Below are positions 10,271 through 21,996 of a stretch of 64,000 bases of DNA, one piece after another. The notes below the pieces were generated by a model, which was not told the DNA's origin, did not search any database, and was given only the letters and a program-made list of their open reading frames with translations. Each line of letters begins with the position of its first letter. Positions within the stretch are counted from its first letter, which is position 1. The stretch comes from Coleophoma eucalyptorum. Taxonomy: Eukaryota; Ascomycota; Leotiomycetes; Helotiales; Dermateaceae. Location of the stretch: the NCBI GenBank assembly GCA_026120035.1, contig JALRME010000010.1, forward strand, positions 186,001-250,000, given 5' to 3'. The position numbers and the translations under genes were made by a program.

Positions 10271-11525
10271 ATGCCGAATATTGTAGTTGTCGGGTTTGTG
10301 ATCCGCCGTTACTGTGCAATTGTCGTGTGATAGAAATGATCTAATTGGGTGTTTAGTGCCGGTGTCTCTGGCTTGACCACAGCACTCCTCTTGTCACAGA
10401 ATCCAGAATATAAAGTGACAATTGTTGCAAAGCACATGCCAGGAGACTACGACATCGAATATGCGTCACCCTGGGCCGGTGCCAACTACCTTCCGTAAGT
10501 CAGCCAATCAAAGCGTGCAAGATGAGGGGGATGATGCTGACTCAATCCCTTGGTAGAGTCTCTGATGAAAGTAACAACCGGTGGGAGAAAGGCACGTGGC
10601 CTGAATTGCAGCGCCTTGCCAGAGATGTTCCAGAAGCTGGAATCCACTTCCAGAGTGAGATTTTCTCTCTTCTCATGATGATCCTTCTGCACTGCTAACC
10701 ATAAATCCAGGAGCCGAGGTTCTGTGCAGAGAGAAAGATTTCAGTTCAGCGAGCGGCCAAGGATTCAAGGGCCTGTTTTCAACGAATGGATGGTTCAAGG
10801 ACGTCGTTCCAGACTTCAAGGTGTTGCCTAAAGAGACCCTCCCTGAGGGAATCGATTCAGCAACCTCTTTCACCTCTGTCTGCATTAACACTGCTGTTTA
10901 CCTGCCCTATCTCGTAAGCCAATGTCTCAAGAATGGGGCCACTGTACACCGAGCGATCTTGAACCATATCTCGGATGCAGCCGATCTGCATCACGTTGGC
11001 AAGGCCGACGTGATCATTAACTGTACTGGTCTCCTAGCTTCCAAGTTGGGAGGTGTCATGGACAAGGAAGTGATTCCCGTGAGGGGTCAGATCGTTGTGG
11101 TGCGCAATGATCCAGGCGTTATGTTGACCGTTTCTGGCACGGACGATGCCGAGGATGAGTTGATCTACACAATGAAGCGAGCAGCAGGTGGTGGAACGAT
11201 CCTTGGAGGTACCTACATGAAGGGGAACTGGGAAGCAAACCCAGATCCAAACCAGGCTGTTCGAATCATGAAGAGGGCGGTAGCCTTATGCCCTGCACTG
11301 ACAAATGGAAGCGGTCGCATCGAGGACCTGAGTATCGTTCGTCATGGTGTCGGCTTGAGGCCTTTCAGAACGAGCGGAGTCAGGATTGAGAAGGAGAAGA
11401 TTGGAAATACATGGGTGGTACACAACTACGGCCACGGCGGTTGGGGATACCAAGCTTCTTATGGGTGCTCGACGGGCGTTGTAGAGCTTGTCAAGGATGT
11501 GCTAGCTTCTAAGGCTAAGTTGTGA
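10271..11525 (+). CDS. FAD-dependent D-amino-acid oxidase, peroxisomal (PTS1 AKL)
   Basis: Four exons, 10271-10293, 10357-10494, 10557-10654 and 10711-11525, give 357 aa, close to the usual size of D-amino-acid oxidases. The first splice rebuilds the dinucleotide-binding motif [14 protein letters not shown]. Later landmarks are [10 protein letters not shown], the central INCTGL segment ([19 protein letters not shown]), [10 protein letters not shown], and the C-terminal signature [18 protein letters not shown] that binds FAD and shapes the active site. The enzyme oxidises D-amino acids to keto acids, ammonia and hydrogen peroxide. The protein ends in AKL, a type 1 peroxisomal targeting signal, matching the known peroxisomal location. 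Introns are 63, 62 and 56 nt. Confidence 0.95.
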
Positions 11526-11996
11526 TTAAACACCATTCAATTCCATTATATGCTACTCTACATTTACCCTGTATCAGAGCTTATTTTTGATTTTCTGAAG
11601 AAAAAAGAGAAAGAAAAAAGAAAAAGCAAATACCGTAAGAAAGTGGTTCAATACCAATTTGGAGGCTCAGATCCGGTTACCAGGCTCTAAGCCATTCCAG
11701 GAACCCTGGGAATCTCGCCCTAAGCATCTTCCAATACTTGTAGAATCCCATATGACAACCAGCTCCCAAATGAAATCCTTCACCTCATTCTCCGAACATC
11801 AATAGGCGTAGCTGTATATTTCCCATAAAAAACATTCCCAATGAAATCGTTGCCGCCCTATTCATCCATCAGTAGACATGGTTGTGCATTCCCATAAAAC
11901 CCATTCTCAATGAAACTTTTAACGCTCCATCCATCCCAACATCAACAAGTTCACTTACAAATTCTCCATAGAGTCCATTCCTTGCGCCGATGGACT
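11526..11996. other. Intergenic between convergent genes
   Basis: No gene is seen. It begins with an A-rich stretch (AAAAAAGAGAAAGAAAAAAG) shortly after the oxidase stop. Two similar segments around 11820-11840 and 11895-11915 (TCCCATAAAA then CATTC-CAATGAAA) form an imperfect ~70-bp spaced repeat. Confidence 0.5.
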
Positions 11997-12735
11997 TTAG
12001 GCATCTACTCCCGATGGCAGATCACATCTACGATCTGGGTATTGCAGGATCGCTTGTTGACGAATGAACTCCCAAGTCTCGTGCCAGCCAAGCAAGCCTT
12101 TGAAGGGTCTAACATGAGGATATCCAAACCCAGTGACAGAAATCCCATCCACCCTATCCTTCGCATCCAGGTTTGACTTCTTGATGATAACATACGTGAA
12201 GTTCTCAGTTATTTGAATCTTGAAATCAAGCGGGGTCCCGAACCAAGGCGAGGTAGGATCGATGGAAGGTGAGATCAATTTCTGAAGCAGGGAATAAGTG
12301 GGCCGAATATATTTCGTAGGCGCTTTATAACCCTCGGTGTGGAAGCGGATGACCATGCGGGACGTCGGGGGGTGGATGTATAGCTTGTCGAACTTCTGGC
12401 CGTCGCTGGCTCGCGTAAATTGGAAGGCGAGGTTGTGGTTGATCAACATCACTGCGCGGGCTTCGTGGCTCACTTGCAGGGCTCGTGGCAAGCGGAAGTG
12501 GGAGTGCATGATGTGCTTTGGACAGAAGCATTTGGTGTTCATGGCCAAGTCGACGAATAGAAGCCTGGGAATGGGGACGTTCTCGGCGATGTTGGCTATC
12601 TCCCAGATGCGGAGGCGGCTTTGGTGTCTCGTTGTTAGTTGGCCTGGCTCTTGTTGCCAATTTGTTTAGGGAGTAGACTTACATTTCGCGTGGGAGTTCC
12701 TTGAACAAGGGGAAGGTCTCGGTGTCGGTCGTCAT
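11997..12735 (-). CDS. 2EXR-domain protein
   Basis: Two exons on the minus strand, 12683-12735 and 11997-12618, give 224 aa. The N-terminus FPLFKELPREIRLRIWEIANI with a following PRLLFVD strand and the segment LPRALQVSHEARAVML fit the 2EXR family, abundant F-box-like proteins of unknown function in Pezizomycotina. The intron splits the PREIRLRIW motif and its removal restores it. No other domain is visible. A second 2EXR gene lies at 26.8 kb. Confidence 0.85.
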
Positions 12736-14712
12736 GATGGTGGTCACCTTTCGACTTCCTCGCACTTGTTCGCCTTCAGACTTGTGTGCTAGTTTTGGAG
12801 TTGAGGCGCGATGGTATGGTGCTTTAGTTGCAACGAACTTCAAGAGAAGAAACTAAGGAGTAAGTAACTAGGGAAGATGAATGGGATTTGTAGAATACAA
12901 TGATCGATTAGGCACTCGAAGATTGAATTGGATAAGGTGGAGGTTGATGTTGTGGTGTTGTAAGGATTTGCGCGAGAATCGTTGAGGTTGAGCCAAAGAT
13001 ATATTACCCGGAAAATCTTCCCTGTGGCACGTGGCACAAGAGAAAAGGTAGCATACAGTATTCAAATGAAAAAGCAAGAAGTACCATATTTTATATCACA
13101 CTTGAAAAGCTCATTATGAACAAATACGTATGTACCGTCACCGTGGAAGTTACGATTCGATCATTGCACTTAGTATAAAAGCTCGATTTAAGCGAGGTAG
13201 ATATTGCATATTCGACAAGATTACTCAAGTTGTCTCACTAGTCCGAGGCATATAATTTTATAGTAAGGCAGGAATCGTGTAGACAGAGAAAGGGGTATTA
13301 TGATATAGGGTAGTTCTGGTCGGATTTCTGTTCAAACGGTGCAATCATTGAGAAAGTCGTCAATTCACCAAAGGTTGTAAGAGAAGCAACAAAGCCAGCC
13401 ACTGCACGTTCTGGTACTATCTGACGCTTATAATATTTTAGTTCTAGGAGCTGCCGCTACTCAATGCAAGGTATACCTGTCTCCTCCTTTGTCTGCCTTC
13501 ATTACTTTTCTTTTGCTTCTCTTCAATTTTGCCTATTAGGTTTATTTCTTTACATTTCATTGGTTCTATATTCCACCAGCATTTTCCATCCCTAGGTGGC
13601 AAGACGCTGCTTTGAATAAGCACTTAGCCAAAGCTCACGATCGATGGAACTCTCTACATAACTGTCGATGGCCATTTCTGTTCAGAGCACTCCGTGATTG
13701 ATATTTCAGGCTCAGCAGGCATTCAGAAGTTCATTTACGATGACCAATCAAAGCTGAGTCTGCTTAGGCCGACACAGCGACCTCACATCCGGCTCTGGAC
13801 TTTCACATGGGTGTAGTGTCGCTTGTGAAGCCTCTTCCAACCCAGTTAAGCGAGCACTCGCAAAGCGTAGCTGTTCTCTCAACCCATTTATCAGTTCCGT
13901 TTTCAGATCGATCTGTGTGGTCAAATACGAAGAGGGCAAGTAATAGTATCGATAATTAAATTTGGCCAGACTTATCACTAAGTTGGACTACGCAATACAC
14001 TAGCAGCAATCAGGAACCGCCATACCTTGATCAGCTACCACGGGTAGCCTTCGACTATTTCGGACACGACTTCTATGCCAGTAGTAGTGAGTTTACGGCA
14101 TAACAAGATGGGCTCTGCAAACCGCTGTGATAACATGTAAATATTGGAGTGCTGAGCAAGGCGATAATCTCCTGCTAGGCACCCTTTTACAAACTGCTCC
14201 GGTGCAGAGAATCCAAGGCAACGATGGAAATATTCCGTTCCACTTCAAGCTTATCTGCACCAAAACATGAAGGTGCTGAAGAAAAGACGACTAACAGCGA
14301 GGTAGTTCGTCACAGCCACAGGTGTGACGTAATTGTACGGAAGAGCTGTCCAAGACAATGCCCAGAGAGGTTGCGAATGGGCGAAAAGGAAAGGAACCAA
14401 GTGTCGGGTAATAATAGGACAGGCACCGTTCATCCCAATCTCCAATTCTGCTGCCTGCGAGGGACAGTCGTGGACGATTGCTCTGACAGTGGATGCGGCG
14501 TCGTTGTTAAGAATTGCTTAAAAAGGATTGGCGCGCGAACCCTTGTCTAGCTTGGAACTCGTTCTCGTTCTTGACACGACAAAGACATTCAAAGACACAA
14601 GAGCTTCACCAAAACCAGCCTTTGCGAAACCACTTCTCCGAGTACCCAACCTCGTCGTCCTCACTTAAGCAAACCTCTCTCTACTCAATCTTTTGAATAA
14701 CCTCAATTCACA
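12736..14712. other. 2.0-kb gene-free stretch
   Basis: Divergent intergenic region between the 2EXR gene and the TVP15-like gene. Only short, unsupported reading frames are present. The left two-thirds is AT-rich. A GC-richer section from about 14220 and a C/A-rich leader (ACACGACAAAGACATTCAAAG and onward) lead into the TVP15-like ATG. Confidence 0.5.
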
Positions 14713-15539
14713 ATGGATTTCTCTGACGCTTTGTGAGTTTTGTGCACTCCCGTTTCCCGCGGAGCTCTCAGCCCGCTGCTGGAGAGACGGCTCCCGAGCC
14801 GTTGCTCATTGCGCCGGCGATGATTGCAAGACCCAACACTGACAGATTCCCATAGTCGGCTCATCAACCTGATCGTAGGTGGATTGATGGTATTTGGAGG
14901 CATCACGCAATTCTTTTGGGGAGGAAATCTGCTGTGAGTGATGCGTCTTGTATGTCTCTGGCCTTTGCTTGTGCGTTTGCGACAAAGGCCAGAGAGGCGG
15001 TTGGGAGCTATGATACTGATACTTGTTGACAGCCACGCCATCATTATTGGAGCCTACGTGATCATTTTCGGATTGTGTAAGATACATCTCTAGCTCTTGC
15101 AAAATGGGTGTACGTAAAACTAACATGTTGGCATAGGCACCGCACTTCTTGGTCCGTCGATCCTCCAAGCACCCGTCCACAGGAACGTTCGCTGACTGCC
15201 CGCAGAATTCCAAATCCCACCTCAAGTCTCGCGATATGCATCATTCCTCTTTTCCTTCCTCGGCCGTGGAGTCTGTAAGTGTCAATTTCCTGCTGCCTGC
15301 GCACCCACTTGGGCTCCCCCCCAAAATGATCTACGCGTCTGGCTAACAGGCACCCACAAATCGCAGTCTACATCTTCATTGGCTCCATCCTCCTCCACGA
15401 CCATGTCCTCCCCATCATTGCAGGTACCATCATTGGTTTCGTCGGTATCGCCTACTGCGCTCTCGAATTTGTGCCATCTATTGAGCCACCCCAGAACATG
15501 AGAGAGGCAGATGGTGGATGGGGCGCTGAGGCCGTCTAA
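14713..15539 (+). CDS. TVP15: COPI-associated Golgi membrane protein, TVP15-like
   Basis: Six exons, 14713-14732, 14856-14933, 15033-15076, 15137-15151, 15206-15274 and 15367-15539, encode 132 aa. The fourth exon is only 15 nt. The product has about four hydrophobic segments: RLINLIVGGLMVFGGITQFF, AIIIGAYVIIFGLCTALL, YASFLFSFLGRGVFYIFIGS and VLPIIAGTIIGFVGIAYCAL. Size, order and the terminal acidic tail fit the COPI-associated/TVP15 family of small tetraspan Golgi vesicle proteins. All six exons join in frame, and each splice falls within the hydrophobic core. Family assignment is from recall of the pattern, so the exact gene symbol is moderately certain. Confidence 0.82.
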
Positions 15540-16804
15540 AGAGACAGCTTCCCATTTTGAGATAGCGCAGCACACTCCCACAAACTATTACAACGTTTGC
15601 CATGAACAGCCCCTCGACGAATTGTACCTACCTTCCTACTTTTCCGCCCTGAGTGCGCCATCTTCCGCTGTCTCTACTCACCATACGCCGACCTCCCATG
15701 ACTGATGACGAACGGAGGAAGGGAGAAGGAGGAGTCCGAACCTGAACTGGACCGACTGGGACGGACCGGGTTTCCTGTAACCTAACAAGCACCGTAACAA
15801 CATTAACTAACTATTACTATGCTACGATACAATAGAGCGTATATTTTTCCCGCACGCAATGTAGTTCCGAAGTTTCTGATTCTCCTTCATACTCCTAGTG
15901 GGGGAGATCAAGCTATAGAAAAATCAAAGAGTTTGAATCTCCTTTGCTCAAATGCTATCAAGCCCTGTCAAATGACGTATGCTTTTTTAAGTGATTCGAA
16001 ATGCGAACTGCCCTTTAAACTGCCTTCCTGTGCCTCGAGCTTGGAGAGTAATAAGTATGACTAAGTGCCATGTGAGAATGAGAATGAAACGCGAAATGCG
16101 AAGGTCAAAATAGCCAGAACAAACGACGCGCATGACTCCTAGCATACGTTAAGAGATCGACATAAGATTCGGTGCGGCGAGCTAAGGTGATGTAAGCTAA
16201 GCCCGCCTTCGATAATAGGTTCATTTACAGGTCTTCTAGCTGCACTCATTGCATGTCACCACGGATATCTTCTGAAAGGTACAGGAATTTTTCGAATTTG
16301 TTTTGCGAGTTTTGGATATATATAACTAATTTCAAAGACAAACCCAACTGGAGTCGCCATTCCCCAATTATTTCAAAGCAACCAACGCCTAAAATAGTAA
16401 GATGTGAGTTAGATATCGTACACCCGTTTCTGTGGTAGGGAACTCCAAAAGAAAAGTACCCTACTCCGTCTTTTGATGGTGATGATTTCAGAATAACTCC
16501 ATTCCATCGGCATTTGTTGCATAGAAAATTATGCCGTCCACGATTTCCTCGATGCCCCAAATGTACCCTTGTCCTGACTCCAACTTCGAGTCACACTGTG
16601 TGACAGGTGCTCGTGTAATAAGAAAAATTTTGTAATAGGAAGGCTTTGTAGGCTTTGTAGCCAAAGGACATAGAGATGAGGATGAAAGATGTCGAAAAAA
16701 CAAAGTAAGATGAAGACAACAACCACTCCAGCCCTTTGTTTTTATAAACCGTAGCCCCAAAAACAGTAAATAGAAACTCCCCTGCTCCTTCATGCAATGG
16801 TATG
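15540..16804. other. Intergenic, convergent 3' ends of TVP15-like gene and sreA
   Basis: No supported gene. AT-rich sequence consistent with 3' UTRs and terminators of the two convergent genes. Confidence 0.5.
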
Positions 16805-18673
16805 TTATTGGCCGCCAAGCTCCTCGAGTTCCCTCTCTTTCGCTCTTAGTGCTTCTCTCATATTTTCAGCCTCCCTCCTTAATGCTTCTCTCCGCTCGGC
16901 CTTGACTCTATCGCTTTCACTATTATTGGGGTTACTCATCGATGGACTTTGCATCCGAGGGTAGGAGACGCGTAAAGAGGGATCAAGGTCTCGTTGGTCT
17001 TGGTCAGAGGAACTGTTCAGGATCGACTTGATCGAGGACAATCGTTTCGGATTGCTGTCGTTACTCTGAGAATCTGCTACTTGCGAGATCGGGGCCAGGT
17101 TCTGGCCCTGTGAGGATGGTTCCATGTCTGTTGCGGAGAAGGAACGCTTGCGCGAGGGGGACAGGAAAGAATTCGGAGAAAGAGATGGTCGTTTGGGGGC
17201 CTCGGAGGTTGGGTATGATGCAATAGGCGGTAAGCGATTGCTGTTGTTCAACGAGGATTCGGAATGATTATAATGTTGCTGATGTGGTGAAGAACTATAC
17301 CCAGCAATCTCCGATGCAGATGGTAGCTGCTGGCTATTCATATTCCGTGAAGTTGATGCCGGATCAGGAAGAAGAGCTCGACCTTGATCATTCCGGAACC
17401 GAAAGCCAAGACTTATTGAGCCATCTGGATTCGTGGTTCCTTTTGGCTGTAGTTGCTTCAAAGTGAACTCTGCTGGTGGCGATGGTCGGTCTCCCTCGGG
17501 AGATTCGATCGAATCCGCAGTTACATCCATGCTCGACGACCCTTGAGGGGTTTGCGCAGAGGCTGGTACTACTCGTTTGCGTCGCTTGATGATGGATTTC
17601 TTCATGGTTACAGGTCGGTGAACGCCATGGAGTTTGTAATAAAGTCCTATTTAAATTAGCAAGCGTGAAGAGAAAGATTGGTATATACATACCACAGGCA
17701 TTGCAAATTGTGTGCCCGCTCTCGTCCCTGCGCCATAGAGGAGTTATTGTTGTGCCACAGTTCTGGCAAGCAACGACGACAGTAGTATTCTGAGATTGCG
17801 CCTGAAGACTAGCGATATCAATTGGTGATGGCGCATCGCTTGGCTGGTCATTTTGAGGTTGGGTTGTGGTAATGGTCTGTCGGCTTTCCTGTGCAACAGT
17901 ATAGTTTGCGCTTTTTGCGACTCTATTGTTGAAAGCTGGACATCCGCCGCAACCTTCTGCTCCCCCAGTGCCGTTACACCTCCCCCCTCCGGGACATGAA
18001 CCATTAGTCTGCTCCGCTGTCACATAGGTAGCTCCTGCAGCTGACTGTTGTGCTGGAGCTATTTTTGCAGGCGAAGCTCGCACATCTGTAGACTGTGATG
18101 GGCCGGTAGAAGCTGCTTTCTTCAAATTGGTCGGCCGTTGAGCATTTCGTGCTTTTAGATACAGACCACAGGCATTACAAATCGTGGAACCATCAGGCGC
18201 ACGCCTCCACAACGGTGTTCTCGTTGTGGTACAATTGCTAGGAAATGTGAGTAAAATATGTCACCAAATAATCCTGAAACATACCTGCAAACTTGACCAT
18301 TTGAGACTGCACTTGACTGTGCTGGCGCGTATGCGTCATACGAATGATCTGTTTCTCTCGATGGCGAGCCAGGTGTTATGTGGCGGGCCGATGTTGAAGA
18401 AAGAATAGTTCTGGGACTTTGAATTCCGTAACTGGGAGAGGGACTGTTCGTACTCCGATCTTCCTGGGATGAAGTATTTCCCTGCCTCCCCTGCGCATGA
18501 CCCAAGAGCTGTTCAGCCAACTCTAGGTCTCTCTTTGAAGGATCCTGTGACGGCAATGACGTTCTATTAGACTCTTGCCTTGCGAAGTGATGTGACGAGG
18601 CACGCTCGGCCAGATCCCCGGAAGGACGGTCTGACATGATCGCGACTGCGGCAGTTGGCCTAAGGGCGATCAT
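16805..18673 (-). CDS. sreA: Iron-responsive GATA repressor of siderophore genes (SreA/SRE/URBS1 type)
   Basis: Three exons on the minus strand, 18285-18673, 17693-18237 and 16805-17646, give 591 aa. There are two C-x2-C-x17-C-x2-C GATA fingers: Cys129/132/150/153 and Cys287/290/308/311, each with TPLWRR and ICNACGLY. Between them lies the family-specific Cys-rich motif [19 protein letters not shown] (Cys211, 217, 226, 229), thought to sense iron. The C-terminus is a predicted coiled coil (about residues 560-590). These proteins repress siderophore synthesis and iron uptake when iron is sufficient. Both fingers are split by 46-47-nt introns at equivalent places, and splicing restores their cysteines. 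An alternative start is the ATG at 18637 (MSDRPSG), 12 codons downstream. Confidence 0.96.
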
Positions 18674-20261
18674 AGATAGTTATTGGATGGAATGAGAAAT
18701 CCAGCTGTGCACTCAGTGAACTAGGATTTAGATGCCAAGAGCAGATGGCGTTGGGACGGATCAGGTGATATCAAAAGAGGTCGCCAGAAATCAGGATACT
18801 TCTGCGCTCAAGTTGCCGCTCTCGCAAAGAGAGGGAGTTGAATAGGAGGATTTCACGTGAGTAGAAGTTTGTCTTGCGTGGACGATGCTGAAGGGTGAAC
18901 AGGAGGTGAGGTGTTGGTTGGCGGTTCCTGGTCTGGAATGGAAGGGACAGAGCCTTGTAGCCTTGTATAAGGACGAGCGATACCCTCACGGCGGGAATGG
19001 GAGGGGAGGTGAGGCGTCAGGTCCGGAAGTATGTTGTCGATGACGACGGGGCCTTCGAAGAGCGTAATGTAAGTAGTAGTGATCCTGGTGCAGTTGCGGT
19101 CGGTCAGTCTTTGCCTCCTTTCCCCTGCTGCCTACCGTCCTGGCCCTCACTCAACAACGTGGACACTCCCAATGCTAGAGTCTGCTCATGACTGGCGCCG
19201 TGGAGGATGAGTATGGAGGGGCAATCAGTGATAGACTCTAGGCAGCGGGTGACGTTGGGGTTCTGGAATTGGGTTTGGAGGTGAGAGTAGATGTAGATGT
19301 AGATGTTGCTAGACCGGCTCTACACGTGTGAAGGATTATGAGGGGTCGCGAGAGAAGACAGACTAGCAAACAGAGTTGATGGCAATATTGGGTCTGGCAT
19401 TGGCATCGATTTTCATGCTGACTGATGGTTTGACGTCGTGTGTCCCGGTCTCAGTAGGCTGGCTATGGATTTGGCTTCCCTTCGGCAGGACACTGGACTG
19501 GACTGGGACGGACTGTCACTGCGACCGGGCTCGCGTATGAAAGAGCTCAGCGAGTGATTACGTATCCGAGCCTACTGATTGGCGAAAGAGATCAGAGCCC
19601 CAATATTGGGCCAACGGGAGATCATCTATTATCCATCCATCGCTCGCCTAACCGAGTGAGGAAAGGTTCAGCATGAAAACACAAGCCTTTACAGAGCAGC
19701 CAGCCAATCACCATGCATCTGTGACCGTTGCATAGTCTGCCAGTTAGCCCATGTCGGCTTGATCTCTTCTACCAATGAAAGGCGGCGTAGATGTCTTCGC
19801 AGGTCGTGCTGGGTCCGGTTTGTGTCACATCATATCATATCAATCACTGTTCTATGGGCAATCTGACTGATCGCACTTATCTCCCGGGCTCCCCGCCGCA
19901 GAGGTGTGGTCAGTTGGCGACTCTGGATGGCTATCAGTTCCGGAGCCGGCGTTGGGACTTTACGCTATCCAGCCCGTACTAGTATGTACCAGCATGTACC
20001 AGGTTTATTTACGCATGGGTAGCAGCGAGGAGGGTGATAAGGGGGAGGACAGGATGTACTTTGCGGTATATCGGCTGCAAGTCGAGTACGGTGCAGAACA
20101 ATAAAGTACGTACAGCAGCAGTTCCAAGATGCCAGGCGTCCGTGCTAGATCGGACTCAGCGATCGCGAGCAATCAAGAGTAGTGGTCTCACCCAACAAAC
20201 AGCTGATGCCTTGTTATCCCATGCCCATGCATTGCGTTATTTACCGATGGGTAATGCACCG

Positions 20262-20332
20262 CCAATACCAACTCCAATCCCAATACCAATAACAGTACCA
20301 ATGCCAATACCAACACCAACATCAGCATCAAC
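20262..20332. repeat. CCAATA/CCAACA imperfect hexamer array
   Basis: About twelve imperfect copies of a 6-bp unit (CCAATA, CCAATC, CCAACA and variants) run in tandem. It lies in the gene-free region upstream of sreA. The array would read as Pro-Ile/Pro-Thr repeats in one frame, but no real gene is evident there. Confidence 0.85.
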
Positions 20333-20650
20333 GCCGTCTACGATTCCACCATGCGTGCAGCAGACATGGCGGGGGCTGTGTAGGTCATATATTCCTTTCC
20401 CTGGCCTTCCCCTTTCCAGACAAGAAGCCTTCTGCAGGCTCGGGTCGGAGTACTTACCGGCTTGAGACTGGCAAACCATAAACTAAGAGTCGGCCACGGA
20501 GGTTCGAAAGGTTATTCTTCTTCCCGATGGATGAGGACAAGCCGAAATCAATTTAAATGTGTTTGGGCGGTCGTGCTGACTCGGCCCAAAGATTGTCCTG
20601 CTCTTACAGTACTACTCCTGCTCCCTATCCTCATCCGCATTCCTCTTCAT

Positions 20651-20692
20651 TTCCCTTCTCCTTCTCCTCCTTCTACTTCTACTTCTACTTCA
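20651..20692. repeat. Pyrimidine-rich microsatellite (CTTCTC / CTTCTA)
   Basis: A nearly pure C/T tract followed by four TTCTAC-type units lies within the gene-free stretch upstream of sreA. Confidence 0.8.
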
Positions 20693-21661
20693 TCTGGCCT
20701 CGTACACCGCCCTTTGTTTGTGGCCATATGAATCAACGCGCCACCAACCCTCCCTCTGCAGTGTGGAGTACCTAGCTAGACCCAGGACCGAGTACCGACG
20801 GCTAAACGTCTGCTTCTGTGTGCATGATTGCCAAGAGATAAGATAGCAAGAGGAGCAAAAGGAATATTCTGGCGGTGGGCCGCCGCATATTAAGGTAGAG
20901 TAAGGGTAAATAGGGGTCCAGATTCCTGGCCGAGATACGAAGCATTTTCTGCCCAAATTTTTCTTCAACCTCGCTTTCTGATCCCAGGACCGAAGGCCCA
21001 GTGACCGGCGTCCTATCTAGAAACGTGACACAGAAGGCAAGGTCGGTTATGAAAATATTGCTTAACCTCGTCAGGTACGAATACGAAGCACGTGCAGAGC
21101 ACGACGTATCTAGCAGAATCACGACACCATAGAATCGTCTCTACCACCAAAGACCAATGAGGCCGGTCTGGTGTCCACCATGGAGGAGTCGTGTGGTCAT
21201 GCTTATGCCGGCAGATTCATCAGCACCATTCAGGCGACGATGGAAAGGCTAAGCGACGTGGAATCCTGAGATTGGGTGTCTAGCGGTGACTTGGTGCCTC
21301 TGCCTCTGCATCTGTGGTGGAGCACTGTGCATTTCATAACCTGCGCATCCTCAAAACTGCCTCTCAGAAGATGGCGAGAAGCGCTGGGCAACAACAAATG
21401 GCACATGATCGGTGCAAGTGCATGATAGCCTATGAGAATCAGGCCCAACCAAATACTGCAAGTCCACGTAGTCGTGACAAGGTGCATCTTTATGAGACAA
21501 TATGACCCAAGTCTTTCTCCCCTTTGCGCAAGACCGATCAGAGTGAACGGGAGTCAATCACAGTACCACCGTAGAACTCACATATAGCCTCCTCAATCTG
21601 TTCTACCGCGGTTAAAGTACTTGCAAATCACTACTATGCTCAGGTAGAGGACTTGCGGTAC

Positions 21662-21695
21662 TGTGCCAGTGCCAGTGTCAGTGCCAGTGTCAGTG
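21662..21695. repeat. GTGCCA/GTGTCA hexamer array
   Basis: Five to six alternating GTGCCA and GTGTCA units stand in tandem about 300 bp upstream of the kinase-like gene. Confidence 0.85.
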
Positions 21696-21996
21696 GGACA
21701 CTCTCCTCTGCCGTGTAATAATCTGAGTAGGAGAGGTGAGTGAACATTTTACTTTCCCACCAGCACAGGGGGGATCGACGTTGCTTTGGTAGCTTCTGCG
21801 AAAGGAGCGTCACCCAGGCAAAGGACTCGGGAGCGCAGGAGACAAGGTAGTCATTGCTTTGAGGAAGTAAGCCTCGTCCAGTGAAATCAGACAAGACTGA
21901 AATACAGAAGGACATATCACCTAGTTCGCAAAGGACTGGGTTCTGGAAAAAGAGCCCCAGTGAGAGCCCTGCCCTAGCCCATGCCCATCGCGGAAC

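Larger units (their letters stand above)
18674..21996. promoter_or_regulatory. 3.3-kb gene-free region upstream of sreA
   Basis: No convincing coding gene. The sequence is not AT-rich and contains several low-complexity blocks: a GATGTA run near 19290, a CCAATA/CCAACA array at 20262-20332, a CT-rich tract at 20651-20692 and a GTGCCA/GTGTCA array at 21662-21695. Reading frames across it are short and repeat-driven. As the intergenic region between divergent sreA and the kinase-like gene, it probably holds a long, regulated promoter or a non-coding transcript. Confidence 0.5.

Noticed and set aside
20034..20465. 143-codon frame with Pro-Ile repeats upstream of sreA
   Set aside because: The frame is kept open by the hexamer array; there is no domain, start context or splice support.
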